A stretch of 64,000 bases of DNA, from contig OZ220491.1 in assembly GCA_965116195.1 (NCBI GenBank), positions 2,170,001 through 2,234,000 on the forward strand, in the 5' to 3' direction. The translations under genes were made by a program, and so were the position numbers. Below are positions 15,981 through 24,551 of the stretch, one piece after another (positions within the stretch are counted from its first letter, which is position 1; each line of letters begins with the position of its first letter). The notes beneath the pieces are model-generated. The model was not told the DNA's origin. It worked only from the letters and a program-made list of their open reading frames with translations, and did not search any database. The DNA is from Aldehydirespirator sp965116195 (GTDB lineage: Bacteria; Actinomycetota; Acidimicrobiia; Acidimicrobiales; Aldehydirespiratoraceae).

Positions 15981-17354
15981 TCAGGAGATCTGGAGTTGCA
16001 GCAGCAGCCGTCCTGAGCGTTCCAGTTCCACCTCGAACACTCCCGGTATCTCAGCGGTGAACGCGAAGTGGGCAGACTGGCCGGGCGAGACCGCCCGCAG
16101 AATGTCATAGCCGTGGACATGGACTTCCTCAGCCGTGTCAGCCGTGACCATCAAAGCCACCACTGAACCCCGGTCAACTGCAATCCGCTGAACACCTCCG
16201 ACTGGATCGCCACCGGCGACCTCAATGGTGACGGTCTGTTCGACATCGGCTATGTCAGCGTCGTAACGGGTTGACCCCCCGTGTGATCCCGAGTGATCGC
16301 CAGCGCCGACCCCGTGGTCGTGCTCATGGTCGTGTTCATGGTCGTGATGATGACTGTCCGCAGTGGAGCCGTCCTCAGAGGAACCGTGCTCAGAGCCATC
16401 TGCCGCATCAGCGCCGGACCCCTCAGACCCTGACGATCTGAGAGTTGCAGTCGCCTGCACGACAACGTCGTCAACGGTTATCGGGGCGTGGTCATTGCTG
16501 CGCAACTCGACACGGATCTCGTGGCTTCCTGCTGGCAAAGGCGGCATCTCGTACCAGGTCTCATAAAGTCGGGCCACCTCTTCGCCACCGATGTACAGCC
16601 GCATGTAACCCTCGCCGTCCACATGGTCACCCGAAACGTTCTGGGGTGCCAGGCGAAAATTGGAAGGCACCGCGTTGATGTTCCAGCCACCGGCAGGGTC
16701 ATCAACAATCCTGAGCTCCAGCAACGGGTGCGGCTCTGTGGCGGCCCTCGCCTCACCCCGAACATGACCCACCGATTGGTCACCTGGTTCGGGGGCAACG
16801 ACGGTTGTCGTTACTTCAATGGGAACGCCTCCAACAGCCAGAGTCGAATGGTCATTCGCCGACAACTCAACACGCAGCTCGTGCTCACCCGCAGCAAGAG
16901 CACCGATGTGGTGCCAGTGGCCGTAGACACGCGAGACCTTGACACCGTCAATGTAAAGATGCGCATGACCTTCACCGTCAACGTGCGCTGTGGAAACCCG
17001 TTCGGGTGCCATGCGAAAATCAGTGGTGTCAAGCCGGAGGTTCCAGCCCTCAACAGGGTCCTCGTGGACCTGGATTGCAAGGGTGGGCACAGCCACACCG
17101 TCAGCAACCTCCCGCAAGCTCCCGTGTGCGTCATGATCATGGCCGCTGTGGTCTGCGTGGCCGATGTCTGCGGTGTCATGGTCGCCGTGGCTCACGGTGG
17201 TGTCCGCAGCCTGCTGATCCGCCGGTTCGACGGTGTCCACCGACTCGTTGCCACCGCAGCCAACAGCAATCCCGACAGTGGCCAATACTGCTGTCAGAAC
17301 ACGTGCAAGGCCGCTGCCCGACATGCCCCAAAGGCTACAAACCGTGTGCTCCAT
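15981..17354 (-). CDS. Lipoprotein with two tandem GEGHAHLYI-type domains and a cupredoxin-like C-terminus
   Basis: About 457 residues. A signal peptide ends at the lipobox-like VGIAVGC. Two homologous domains of about 95 residues follow, each with a GW(N) strand, F-R-(M/L)-AP, HVDGEG(H/Y)-LYI-G, W, and AG-HE-RVEL-(A/R)-NDH. Next is a His/Asp/Glu-rich linker (HHHDHEHDHEHDHG) and a final ~100-residue domain with EVHVHGYDI and PGVFEVELE, like EfeO-type cupredoxin domains. It is probably an envelope metal (copper?) binding or transfer protein; that function is inferred from His clusters. The Met at 17354 is chosen for the signal peptide, but no good ribosome site is seen and the Met at 17324 is an alternative. 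Confidence 0.6.
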   Translation of the reverse strand: MEHTVCSLWGMSGSGLARVLTAVLATVGIAVGCGGNESVDTVEPADQQAADTTVSHGDHDTADIGHADHSGHDHDAHGSLREVADGVAVPTLAIQVHEDPVEGWNLRLDTTDFRMAPERVSTAHVDGEGHAHLYIDGVKVSRVYGHWHHIGALAAGEHELRVELSANDHSTLAVGGVPIEVTTTVVAPEPGDQSVGHVRGEARAATEPHPLLELRIVDDPAGGWNINAVPSNFRLAPQNVSGDHVDGEGYMRLYIGGEEVARLYETWYEMPPLPAGSHEIRVELRSNDHAPITVDDVVVQATATLRSSGSEGSGADAADGSEHGSSEDGSTADSHHHDHEHDHEHDHGVGAGDHSGSHGGSTRYDADIADVEQTVTIEVAGGDPVGGVQRIAVDRGSVVALMVTADTAEEVHVHGYDILRAVSPGQSAHFAFTAEIPGVFEVELERSGRLLLQLQIS

Positions 17355-17510
17355 CAACACTCGGCCACCGGCTCGGTACATCTGGCACATACCCGGTGTG
17401 ACATAGGTCATAGCATGCGTGCTTGCGTGGCGACCCGTTCCGCATCCTGGGGTCACGCCAGCCGAGCTCGGATTCCCTGACCACAACAACCCAGCCCACC
17501 CGGCTCACTC

Positions 17511-17702
17511 CTGGGGGCGGTACGCCCGCAACGCGGTACGCCCGCAATACTGCGCCGTGACTAGACGACACCTGCGGGTGACCCCCCGTTCTCACTCCTG
17601 GGGCATCAGCCAGATCATGTCGCACCCATTGACGAGATACTGCTCTTGAACAGGACCCATCCGGCTCACTCCTGAGGCAACAGATAGATCTTGCCGCAGT
17701 CT
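17511..17702 (-). repeat. ADH gene 3' end repeated downstream, 74-77 bp period
   Basis: This gap of about 310 bp (17355-17665) holds copies of the end of the next gene. Read on the minus strand, the true end (17702-17662) encodes CGKIYLLPQE and stop. A copy at 17626-17588 still reads CDMIWLMPQE and stop. A shorter third copy near 17528-17511 keeps PQE and stop. CTCACTCCTG begins at 17514, 17591 and 17665. Nothing else in the gap looks coding. Confidence 0.85.
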
Positions 17703-18910
17703 TTGCTGAGCGCGGTCTCAAAGGCGTCTGCTGCCCGGCTCATGGGGTAGCTGTGGGTGACGATGGTGTCGATGTGTTTCTGCACTGTCGTGTCACACAG
17801 CATTCGCAGCAGTCCGTCACGATCACGCGACCGCACGTCGTGTCCGCCGGTCCAGCTGATGTGGCGCTCTATGATCTCGTTGAGAATACTCACCGGGTAG
17901 CGCACGGAACCCTCGTCATGGCCAAGGGAGAACAGCGTGCCGTAACGACGCAGGCCTGCCAGGCACCGATCAATGTAGTAGGGCGCACCGACACACTCAA
18001 AAGCCACATCCGCGCCCATGCGCCCGTCGGTGACGGCCTGAAGTTGCTGCAGCCAGTCTTCGCTGTCGGGATTGATGATCATCTCCACGCCGAGCCTGCG
18101 ACACAACTCCATGCGGTACGGATGCCGCCCCAGGACCACCACCTTGGCCCTCCGATACAGCGCGTTCACAATCGCCCCCAAGCCGATGAAACCGACCCCA
18201 CCTACCAGCACCACATCGCCGGCACCCACACCTGCTTCCTCAGCGGCGGTGTAGGTACAGCCCAACAGACAGTTCGCCGCGGCAGCATGATGAAACGACA
18301 ACTCGTCGGGGATCAGCTGGATCATGTGCTCTGGTGCAAGACGGTAGCGAGCCATGGCAAATCCACCCGAGGAACTGCCGTTGATCTTTTCCATGCCGAG
18401 CGGACCCGCAGCAATGTCCTGAGGTGCCAAACCGTGTTCGTATGACTCGTAGGGAATGCCCAGACAATGTGTGGGCGACAGTCCCTGGGTACACACAAAA
18501 CAGTTCTGACAACAGTTGCCCTGGTAGATGATCACCCGGTCGCCGGGTTGAAACCGCGATCCGGGCGTGATCTCGACGATGGTGCCAACGCCTTCATGTC
18601 CGAGATGTTCGGGGCTGTCGTGCCACTCAAACTGATGATCACGATAGATGCGGCCCTCATTGCACACCGGTGCCACAGCCCCTTCCACGATCACAAACCC
18701 GGGAACCACACGTGGATACGGCCTCGTGGCAAGTGCCGTGGTGCGAGGCTCGGGAATGGTCAGCACCGTGTTGGACTTCACGACGTTGGTCATGTCGGCA
18801 GTATGGTCGGCAGCATTACTGGCAGAGTTGTCGGCTGCGTCGGCAGCACCGTCGGCTGTATTGTGGGCAGTATTGTCGGCAGCGTCGATGGGCTTGCGGC
18901 TATGCGTCAT
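17666..18910 (-). CDS. Zinc-type alcohol dehydrogenase (MDR family)
   Basis: An MDR dehydrogenase of up to 414 residues. GHEGVGTIVEI gives the catalytic-zinc His-Glu, and QGNCCQNCFVCTQGLSPTHC is a four-Cys structural zinc lobe. The Rossmann motif is VVLVGGVGFIGLGA. The usual catalytic Cys segment near the start is replaced by APVCNEGRIYRDH. With the ATG at 18910, which overlaps the livF stop by 11 bp, the protein begins with about 39 Ala/Asp/Asn-rich residues encoded by GTCGGCAG-type short repeats. Starting at the Met at 18793 removes them. Overlap with livF argues for the long form and co-transcription with the transporter; the substrate is unknown. Confidence 0.85.
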   Translation of the reverse strand: MTHSRKPIDAADNTAHNTADGAADAADNSASNAADHTADMTNVVKSNTVLTIPEPRTTALATRPYPRVVPGFVIVEGAVAPVCNEGRIYRDHQFEWHDSPEHLGHEGVGTIVEITPGSRFQPGDRVIIYQGNCCQNCFVCTQGLSPTHCLGIPYESYEHGLAPQDIAAGPLGMEKINGSSSGGFAMARYRLAPEHMIQLIPDELSFHHAAAANCLLGCTYTAAEEAGVGAGDVVLVGGVGFIGLGAIVNALYRRAKVVVLGRHPYRMELCRRLGVEMIINPDSEDWLQQLQAVTDGRMGADVAFECVGAPYYIDRCLAGLRRYGTLFSLGHDEGSVRYPVSILNEIIERHISWTGGHDVRSRDRDGLLRMLCDTTVQKHIDTIVTHSYPMSRAADAFETALSKDCGKIYLLPQE

Positions 18911-19694
18911 GGGCGACGGTCTCTGGTGGACGCTTCTTCCGGGCTATCGGCACAGAACCCGGCTCGGCTGGCTGGTCCTCTAGGGACTCGACTCCCAGAT
19001 AGCTGGCATCAAGCAGTGCGCGGTCAGCCAACAGATCTGTTGCCGCGCCTTGCATCAAAAGGTCTCCGTGGTTGAGCACATAGCCGCGGTCGGCCACCTC
19101 CAACGCCAGGTCAACATGCTGTTCCACCAGCAGCACACCGGCACCGGTCTCCTCCGCGATGCGGCGCACAACGGGCATCAATTCCTCATAGATCACCGGA
19201 GCCAAGCCGAGGCTCATCTCGTCCACCATCAACAACTTCGGGTCGGCCACGATGGCCCGACCCAGCACCAGCATTTGTTGCTCACCTCCGCTGAGCAGCC
19301 CACCCCGGCGGTTCATCAGCGGGCCGAGAGCCGGGAAAAAGTCCACGGCCCGATCAATGTCCACCCGGCCCCTGGTCTTGGCCAACAACAAGTTCTCACG
19401 AACGGTCAGTTGGTACAGCAGACCCCGGTTCTCGGGCACATGCACCAGACCCCATCGAGCCACCCGGTGGGCTTGGCGCAACTTCGGCACGGGCCGACCC
19501 AAGACAGTGACCGAACCGGCGAGTATCTGGCCCATCCCCGAAATGGTCATCAGCGTGGTGGTCTTGCCAGCGCCGTTGGGCCCGAGCAACGCCACCACCT
19601 CACCCGTGTCCACATGCAAGTCAAGGCCGCGCACCACAGCCACGCCGTCGTAGCCGCTGTCAAGGCCCTCAACGGTGAGCAACCGCTCAGTCAT
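18900..19694 (-). CDS. livF: Branched-chain amino acid-type ABC transporter ATPase LivF
   Basis: A 264-residue ABC ATPase. Walker A is LLGPNGAGKTT, the signature LSGGEQQMLVLGRA, and Walker B LLMVDEMSLGLAP, the last being characteristic of LivF. It pairs with LivG on the cytoplasmic face of the LivHM permease to power uptake of branched-chain amino acids or related amide/urea-type solutes. The C-terminus carries a ~25-residue tail beyond the family norm. The start ATG at 19694 opens MTERLLTVEGL; a second copy of this start sequence lies at 19910-19891, at the end of livG. Confidence 0.93.
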   Translation of the reverse strand: MTERLLTVEGLDSGYDGVAVVRGLDLHVDTGEVVALLGPNGAGKTTTLMTISGMGQILAGSVTVLGRPVPKLRQAHRVARWGLVHVPENRGLLYQLTVRENLLLAKTRGRVDIDRAVDFFPALGPLMNRRGGLLSGGEQQMLVLGRAIVADPKLLMVDEMSLGLAPVIYEELMPVVRRIAEETGAGVLLVEQHVDLALEVADRGYVLNHGDLLMQGAATDLLADRALLDASYLGVESLEDQPAEPGSVPIARKKRPPETVAHDA

Positions 19695-19910
19695 CTTGCT
19701 CGGCCATCTGGGCCCGGTCATCCGTCAAATTCCCCTGACCCCTGCGAGCCTTTCCGGACGCGACTTCCAACTTCCCCCGTGGCTCCTGCATGCGTTGCGA
19801 TCCCGGTCTGGATGTCGCGGCGACAACGAAAGGCGACTTCCAACTTCCCCCGTGGCTCCTGCATGCGTCTCCGGGGAGCGACTCAACATCTGAGCAACCG
19901 TTCGGTCATC
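19676..19910 (-). repeat. CRISPR-like repeat pair that separates livG from livF
   Basis: The livF start sequence (TGAGCAACCG.TC.GTCAT on the plus strand) occurs at 19676 and again at 19891, 215 bp apart (3 x 71.7). The outer copy overlaps the livG stop as ATGA, the usual livG/livF junction, but runs into a stop after a few codons. Between them a perfect 36-bp direct repeat (19760-19795 and 19833-19868; begins GCGACTTCCAACTTCCCCCG, ends GCATGCGT) flanks an unrelated 37-bp segment. Confidence 0.9.
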
Positions 19911-20667
19911 GGTCAACTGCGCTGTTGCCCAGGTACGCAGCGATCACCTTGGGGTCGTTGCGCATCTGTTCGGGCGTTCCCGAAGCGGTGAGTTCACCAA
20001 AAACGAGCATGTGAATATGATCACACACGTTCAGAACCAAGCCCATGTCATGGTCAACCAGCAACATCGTGTAACCGTCGTCCACAAGTCGCCGCAACTG
20101 CGTGCCGAACCACAGCGTCTCACTCTTGTCGAGTCCTGCTGCAGGTTCGTCAAGCAGCAGGATCTTGGTGGTCTCCGCCACAAGAGCCCGCCCCACGCCC
20201 ACGAGTTTGCGCTGACCCTGTGACAACTCACGGGGTTGACGCTCGGCAATGTCGTGCATGTCAAGTTGTTCAAGCACCTGCTCCACCCGTTCCTCGCGCT
20301 TGCGGGGCCGGAAATAGTCACGCAACGCACCACGCAATGTCAGACGCCGGCTGGCGACATCCAGGTTGGAACGGACCGTGATGTCGTCAAAAAGCTCCAG
20401 TGTTTGCCAAGTGCGGGTCAGTCCGTCGTGGGACAAGCGATGAGGTGACCGGCCATAGACCTCCGCCCCCTCAAGCAGCACCGACCCCTTTGAGTTTGCG
20501 GGCAGAAAGCCGGTGACAGCGTCAATGAACGTGGTTTTGCCCGCACCGTTGGGGCCGATCAAGCCGGTGAGTTGTCCGCGTCCACATTCCAACGACACGT
20601 TGTTCACAGCGAGCAGACCTCCAAAACGCACGGTCAACCCGACCGTCTCCAACACGGTCTCAGACAC
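19906..20667 (-). CDS. livG: Branched-chain amino acid-type ABC transporter ATPase LivG
   Basis: A 253-residue ABC ATPase with Walker A LIGPNGAGKTT, signature LSQGQRKLVGVGRA, Walker B ILLLDEPAAGLD and a His switch (LLVDHDMGLV). LivG-type proteins pair with LivF. I start at the GTG at 20667: it overlaps the permease stop by 8 bp, has AGGAG 8 nt upstream, and leads straight into the family start (VLETVGLTVRFGGLLAV). The longer open frame to 20790 is anti-parallel noise within the permease gene. Confidence 0.93.
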   Translation of the reverse strand: MSETVLETVGLTVRFGGLLAVNNVSLECGRGQLTGLIGPNGAGKTTFIDAVTGFLPANSKGSVLLEGAEVYGRSPHRLSHDGLTRTWQTLELFDDITVRSNLDVASRRLTLRGALRDYFRPRKREERVEQVLEQLDMHDIAERQPRELSQGQRKLVGVGRALVAETTKILLLDEPAAGLDKSETLWFGTQLRRLVDDGYTMLLVDHDMGLVLNVCDHIHMLVFGELTASGTPEQMRNDPKVIAAYLGNSAVDR

Positions 20668-22837
20668 GAGGATGCTCCTGCTCAGACGAGAGGCTCGACT
20701 CGAGCGTTGGGCGCTTTGCAGCCCTGACACGGCGCACCCAACCAGCCAGATGATGGAACTGCTTGCGTTGAAAACCGTCAATGCCCTCATTGTTGTAGAC
20801 CGCCGTGCCGATCAAGAAGAACCCGGCCACATAAGCGGTATAGGGGCCCACATCAATGAACCACTCGTTGGTGACAACGATACCGATACCCTCCGAGAAC
20901 AATGTCCCTGCGGTGATGGCCCCACCCACAGTGCTGATACCGCCGAGGTAGGCGAAAGCCAACACCGTCAGCGAAGCAAAAATGCCGAAAGAAGCGGCAC
21001 CATAGGTACCCAGACTGAAAGCGGTCAGCGCTCCCCCCAGCGCCGCGAAAAAGCTCGAAATGCCGAATGCTGACAGTTTGACCGCGGCGACATTGACACC
21101 GGCCGCGGCCGCAGCCCGCTCATTGGCACGCACCGCCAGCATCTGCTCACCCAGACGTGACCTGCGCAGGCGCATCACCGACACACAGCAAAGACCCGCT
21201 GTCACCAACAAAAAGAGGCCGTATATGCCGGTGGGAATCTTGTCGTCACCCAGCACAAAATCGCTGTTGGGGCCAAACTCAACACCGAACAACTCAGGCG
21301 GGTCAGACGTCTTCACAGTGAGGTCAAGGCCGAACCACCCCGGACGCTGAAAGAAGATCTCACCGATGGCCAAACCACTCGCCAAAGTGATGATGGCCAG
21401 ACTCGCCCCACGAGTGCGCAGCGACGGCAGGGCTGCGATCAACCCGAAGCCGACACCGACCGCTATCGCCAGCGTCAACGCCAGCGGCAGCGGCATCCCG
21501 GCCTTGGTGCCAAAGGATGCCACCGAGAAGGCACCAACACCGGCCAGGGCCATCTGCATCAATGAAATCTGGCCCACATAGCCGGTCACCACCACCAGCG
21601 ACAGCGCCAGAATCACTCCGATCATCGAGTTCTGCATGCCGGCGCGGTATTGGAAAGGTGCGAACACGGTCAACCAGAACGACACAACAATCAGCACGCC
21701 ATAACCGATCAGCCGTCCCCGGTTGATCAGTGGGGCAACGGCCTCGGGCAGCCGTTCCACTGTGAGCGCCCCACGAGAGGGCAACGATTCGCCACGAACC
21801 ACCATCGCCAGGGCGATGACCACAAATGGCAACGCCCGCCGGATACCGATGTCGGGGATCCAGGCCCACTCAAGCTCCAGGCGAAACAACTCCTGATCAA
21901 CGATGCCGAGTGCCACACCCGCCACAGCGGCAACAACGAATGAAGACATCCGTCCAATGAGAGCCGCCCCCAGCGATGAGATCAACAGTACCGTGAAGAA
22001 ATTGGGGGTCACACCGGTGACAGGTGCCACAAGAATGCCCACCAGTCCGGCCAGAACCGATGCCAGCACCCAACTGACACCGGCTTGGAAGTCGGCGTTG
22101 AAGCCGAGCAATGTGGCAAAACGCTCGTTCTCTGCACCGGCGCGTGTGGCGATCCCGAAGCGCGTGAAACGAAACAACAGCCACAGCGCAGCGGTGATGA
22201 CAACCACCGCCCCCAACACCCACAGCCGATCCTGGCCGACCCGTGCACCAAGAATGTCAACCGGGTCACTGGGGAATATCGGCTCGGTTGCCTTGGCCCG
22301 GGCACCAAAGCGCAACACGACCGCAGCTTGCAAAAAGAGCATGATGCCAACCGAGGCGACCACCTTGGCCAGCGTCGGCGCGTAACGGAGCGGGCGGAAG
22401 ATCGCAAAATGGGCCACCAGTCCCAGAACTGCCGCCGTGGCCAGGGCGATGGTCATGGCCCCTGCCTTGGACATGGATTCGCCGAGATCAACAAAAGTCG
22501 GGAAGTCAAGGATCTCAATGCCAGCCAGACCCTCGATCGGTGCCAGTGGATTGGGTACCGGAGGAACCGGATATTGACCTGTGCCGGTGAGCGACACGTA
22601 CACATAGGTCACGTAAGTGGCGATAGCCCCATGACCGAAATTGATCACACCCGAGGCTCGGAAGGCGACCACCAAGCCGAGCGCAAGTGCCGCGATTATT
22701 GCTCCCGAGCCGAGACCGAACAGCACCGGATCAAAAAACACATCGCTGCGAAACCCGGCCGCCACGACCCAGGCCAGCGCCACAGCCCCCATGACCGCCA
22801 CGCCGAGCCGTTCGGCTGGGGACAAACTCGCCATCAA
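20660..22837 (-). CDS. livHM: LivH-LivM fused permease of a branched-chain-type ABC transporter
   Basis: A 725-residue membrane protein joining both permease subunits. The first ~320 residues are LivH-like: GLVVAFRASGVINFGHGA and repeated hydrophobic segments. The remainder is LivM-like: VTGYVGQISLMQMALAGVGAF, PSLRTRGASLAIITLASGLAIGEI, and GALTAFSLGTYGAASFG. The two halves are usually separate genes of about 300 residues each, so this is a genuine fusion with no internal stop. It would form the whole translocation path for LivF/LivG. Confidence 0.93.
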   Translation of the reverse strand: MMASLSPAERLGVAVMGAVALAWVVAAGFRSDVFFDPVLFGLGSGAIIAALALGLVVAFRASGVINFGHGAIATYVTYVYVSLTGTGQYPVPPVPNPLAPIEGLAGIEILDFPTFVDLGESMSKAGAMTIALATAAVLGLVAHFAIFRPLRYAPTLAKVVASVGIMLFLQAAVVLRFGARAKATEPIFPSDPVDILGARVGQDRLWVLGAVVVITAALWLLFRFTRFGIATRAGAENERFATLLGFNADFQAGVSWVLASVLAGLVGILVAPVTGVTPNFFTVLLISSLGAALIGRMSSFVVAAVAGVALGIVDQELFRLELEWAWIPDIGIRRALPFVVIALAMVVRGESLPSRGALTVERLPEAVAPLINRGRLIGYGVLIVVSFWLTVFAPFQYRAGMQNSMIGVILALSLVVVTGYVGQISLMQMALAGVGAFSVASFGTKAGMPLPLALTLAIAVGVGFGLIAALPSLRTRGASLAIITLASGLAIGEIFFQRPGWFGLDLTVKTSDPPELFGVEFGPNSDFVLGDDKIPTGIYGLFLLVTAGLCCVSVMRLRRSRLGEQMLAVRANERAAAAAGVNVAAVKLSAFGISSFFAALGGALTAFSLGTYGAASFGIFASLTVLAFAYLGGISTVGGAITAGTLFSEGIGIVVTNEWFIDVGPYTAYVAGFFLIGTAVYNNEGIDGFQRKQFHHLAGWVRRVRAAKRPTLESSLSSEQEHPRV

Positions 22838-22898
22838 GTCACTACGACCTGCGACACCACAGCCAGGCTCGTGCCCGTGGGTGAGCTACAGAGCGGTG

Positions 22899-24353
22899 TC
22901 AGCCCTCCAGCAGGAAGTTCAGTTGATTGAAATCAAGGAATGTGAACCCGTCGGGGGCGGTCATCTGGCCGTCCACCACAGTCACCATCAGCGGCGACGT
23001 GTTGCAGGCACCTGCCCACGGCCCGGGGCCGGGACAACTGACATCAGGAAAGCCGGGAACATCGCTGCTGGAGTAGGTGCTGAGTGCGGTGAGCACCGAC
23101 TCGTCGGTGGCATCAACACCACCTGCCTGCAGCAACAGATCACGGGCGATCACCGCATTGCCGAGAGACCAACCAGCCAGTCCTGCCGTCTGGACATCCG
23201 CGCCGCCGTAGGTGTCAAGTATCCGGTTGATCTCGTCAACCTCGGCACCACCGTCGGTGGTCGGGGCGCTCGACACGATGGGAACTCCCCAGCCGTCAAT
23301 GGCTCCTGACTCGACAACATCCTGACCGGCGCACAAATCGTTGCCGAACAGCCAGCCCTCGTAGCCAACCGTCCTTGCAGCAGCGGCCGCAGCGGTGCAC
23401 TGGGCACCGTCAGCCAGCACAAACAACCAACCGTCATTGGAGGTGTCAGCCGCCGAGATCGGACCTGTCAAATCCGGCTCAAAGCCGAGGAAGATCACTT
23501 GGTTGACATCAATACCGTTGGCTTCGCCGATTGCGATCAGAGCCGGCTCGAATGGCGCGATGGCAGGGTCATCCGCCAAGAACAGAGACATGGAGGACAC
23601 GTCACGCTGCTCACTTGCAAACACAAAGAAAACCTGCGCCAGACCTGGCAAGCCCGGGTCGAAATTGTAGAGGTCGGGAGTCAGATAGTCAGCGAAGTCG
23701 TTGCCGAGACCCAGGTTCGCCACACCAGCCTCGGCCAGGATCGTACCCGAGGCCAAACTGTTGGACAAGAAGCCGCCGTTGATGACCACATGCACATCGT
23801 CGGCATTCACGAACTGCTGAGCACATGCGATGTGGGACTCCACGGCATCACCGGCGCCGCACACCTCCAACTCAACAGGATGCCCGTTGATGCCACCCAA
23901 CTCGGCATTGAAGTAGTCCACGTAGGCCTTGACCGCAGCCGGTACCTCCGGGAAGGCCATCAGCTCCTCAATCTGGGCGATCAGACCGATCTTCACCGGC
24001 TCCAGTGACTCGTCGGCTACCATTGACATGGGCTCTTCCGACATGGGCTCTTCCATTGCAGGCTCGTCCATCGACTCATCTACTGGATCGTCCATCGGGT
24101 CATCTGCCGGAGGCTCGTCCGAAGGTTCGTTCATCGGGTCATCTGCCGGAGGCTCAGCCATCGACTCGTCCGCAGGGGGATCGTCCATCGGCTCATCTAC
24201 AGGCTGCTCCATCGGTGCGTCCGTAACCTGGGTGTCCGAGGAGGAGCCGGCGTCATCATCGTCGTCGCCACAGGCCGCGGCAACAAGCGAGAACGCAAGC
24301 GCCACAGTCAGTATCCGCAATGTCCTGCTGGTTGCGTGCGTTGAGTACTTCAT
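22899..24353 (-). CDS. livJ: Branched-chain amino acid-type substrate-binding lipoprotein LivJ
   Basis: A 484-residue periplasmic-binding protein of the Leu/Ile/Val family. The signal peptide ends at the lipobox LVAAAC. Residues about 29-115 are an acidic Asp/Glu/Pro/Met repeat linker (units such as ADDPMNEP, DEPPADDP). The binding fold begins at VKIGLIAQIEE and includes NAELGGINGHPVELEVC and ACAQQFVNADDVHVVINGG. The linker probably holds the receptor off the membrane or across a thick envelope. It is first in the liv operon, 61 bp before the permease. The ligand is not predictable. Confidence 0.9.
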   Translation of the reverse strand: MKYSTHATSRTLRILTVALAFSLVAAACGDDDDDAGSSSDTQVTDAPMEQPVDEPMDDPPADESMAEPPADDPMNEPSDEPPADDPMDDPVDESMDEPAMEEPMSEEPMSMVADESLEPVKIGLIAQIEELMAFPEVPAAVKAYVDYFNAELGGINGHPVELEVCGAGDAVESHIACAQQFVNADDVHVVINGGFLSNSLASGTILAEAGVANLGLGNDFADYLTPDLYNFDPGLPGLAQVFFVFASEQRDVSSMSLFLADDPAIAPFEPALIAIGEANGIDVNQVIFLGFEPDLTGPISAADTSNDGWLFVLADGAQCTAAAAAARTVGYEGWLFGNDLCAGQDVVESGAIDGWGVPIVSSAPTTDGGAEVDEINRILDTYGGADVQTAGLAGWSLGNAVIARDLLLQAGGVDATDESVLTALSTYSSSDVPGFPDVSCPGPGPWAGACNTSPLMVTVVDGQMTAPDGFTFLDFNQLNFLLEG

Positions 24354-24551
24354 GGCGGTGTCCTCCTGGGGTGGCCGAGATGCCGGGGATCCGACAATGC
24401 TGGTTACAGCCGGTGATATTAGTCATACCACTAGCCTGTTGCCAAGTTTCTTCGTGGTTTTCTTCGTGATCAGTGATATTGACGAACGAATCCTACGTCA
24501 CGGATCGCCGAGCCAACGGATTATTTCGCCACTTCACGGTCTGGGGCATGA
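24354..24551. promoter_or_regulatory. livJ upstream region
   Basis: About 200 bp between livJ and the SDR gene, both on the minus strand. CCAGGAGGACACC lies just before the livJ ATG and is its ribosome-binding site. GTGATATT occurs at 24413 and 24472. The segment is AT-richer than its neighbours and should contain the liv promoter, but I see no single convincing -35/-10 pair. Confidence 0.4.

Noticed and set aside
19760..19868. Perfect 36-bp repeat with 37-bp spacer read as a second functional CRISPR locus
   Set aside because: Only two repeats, no similarity to the resident repeat, no stable hairpin, no leader, and it lies inside the liv operon. Kept as a repeat unit, not called CRISPR.
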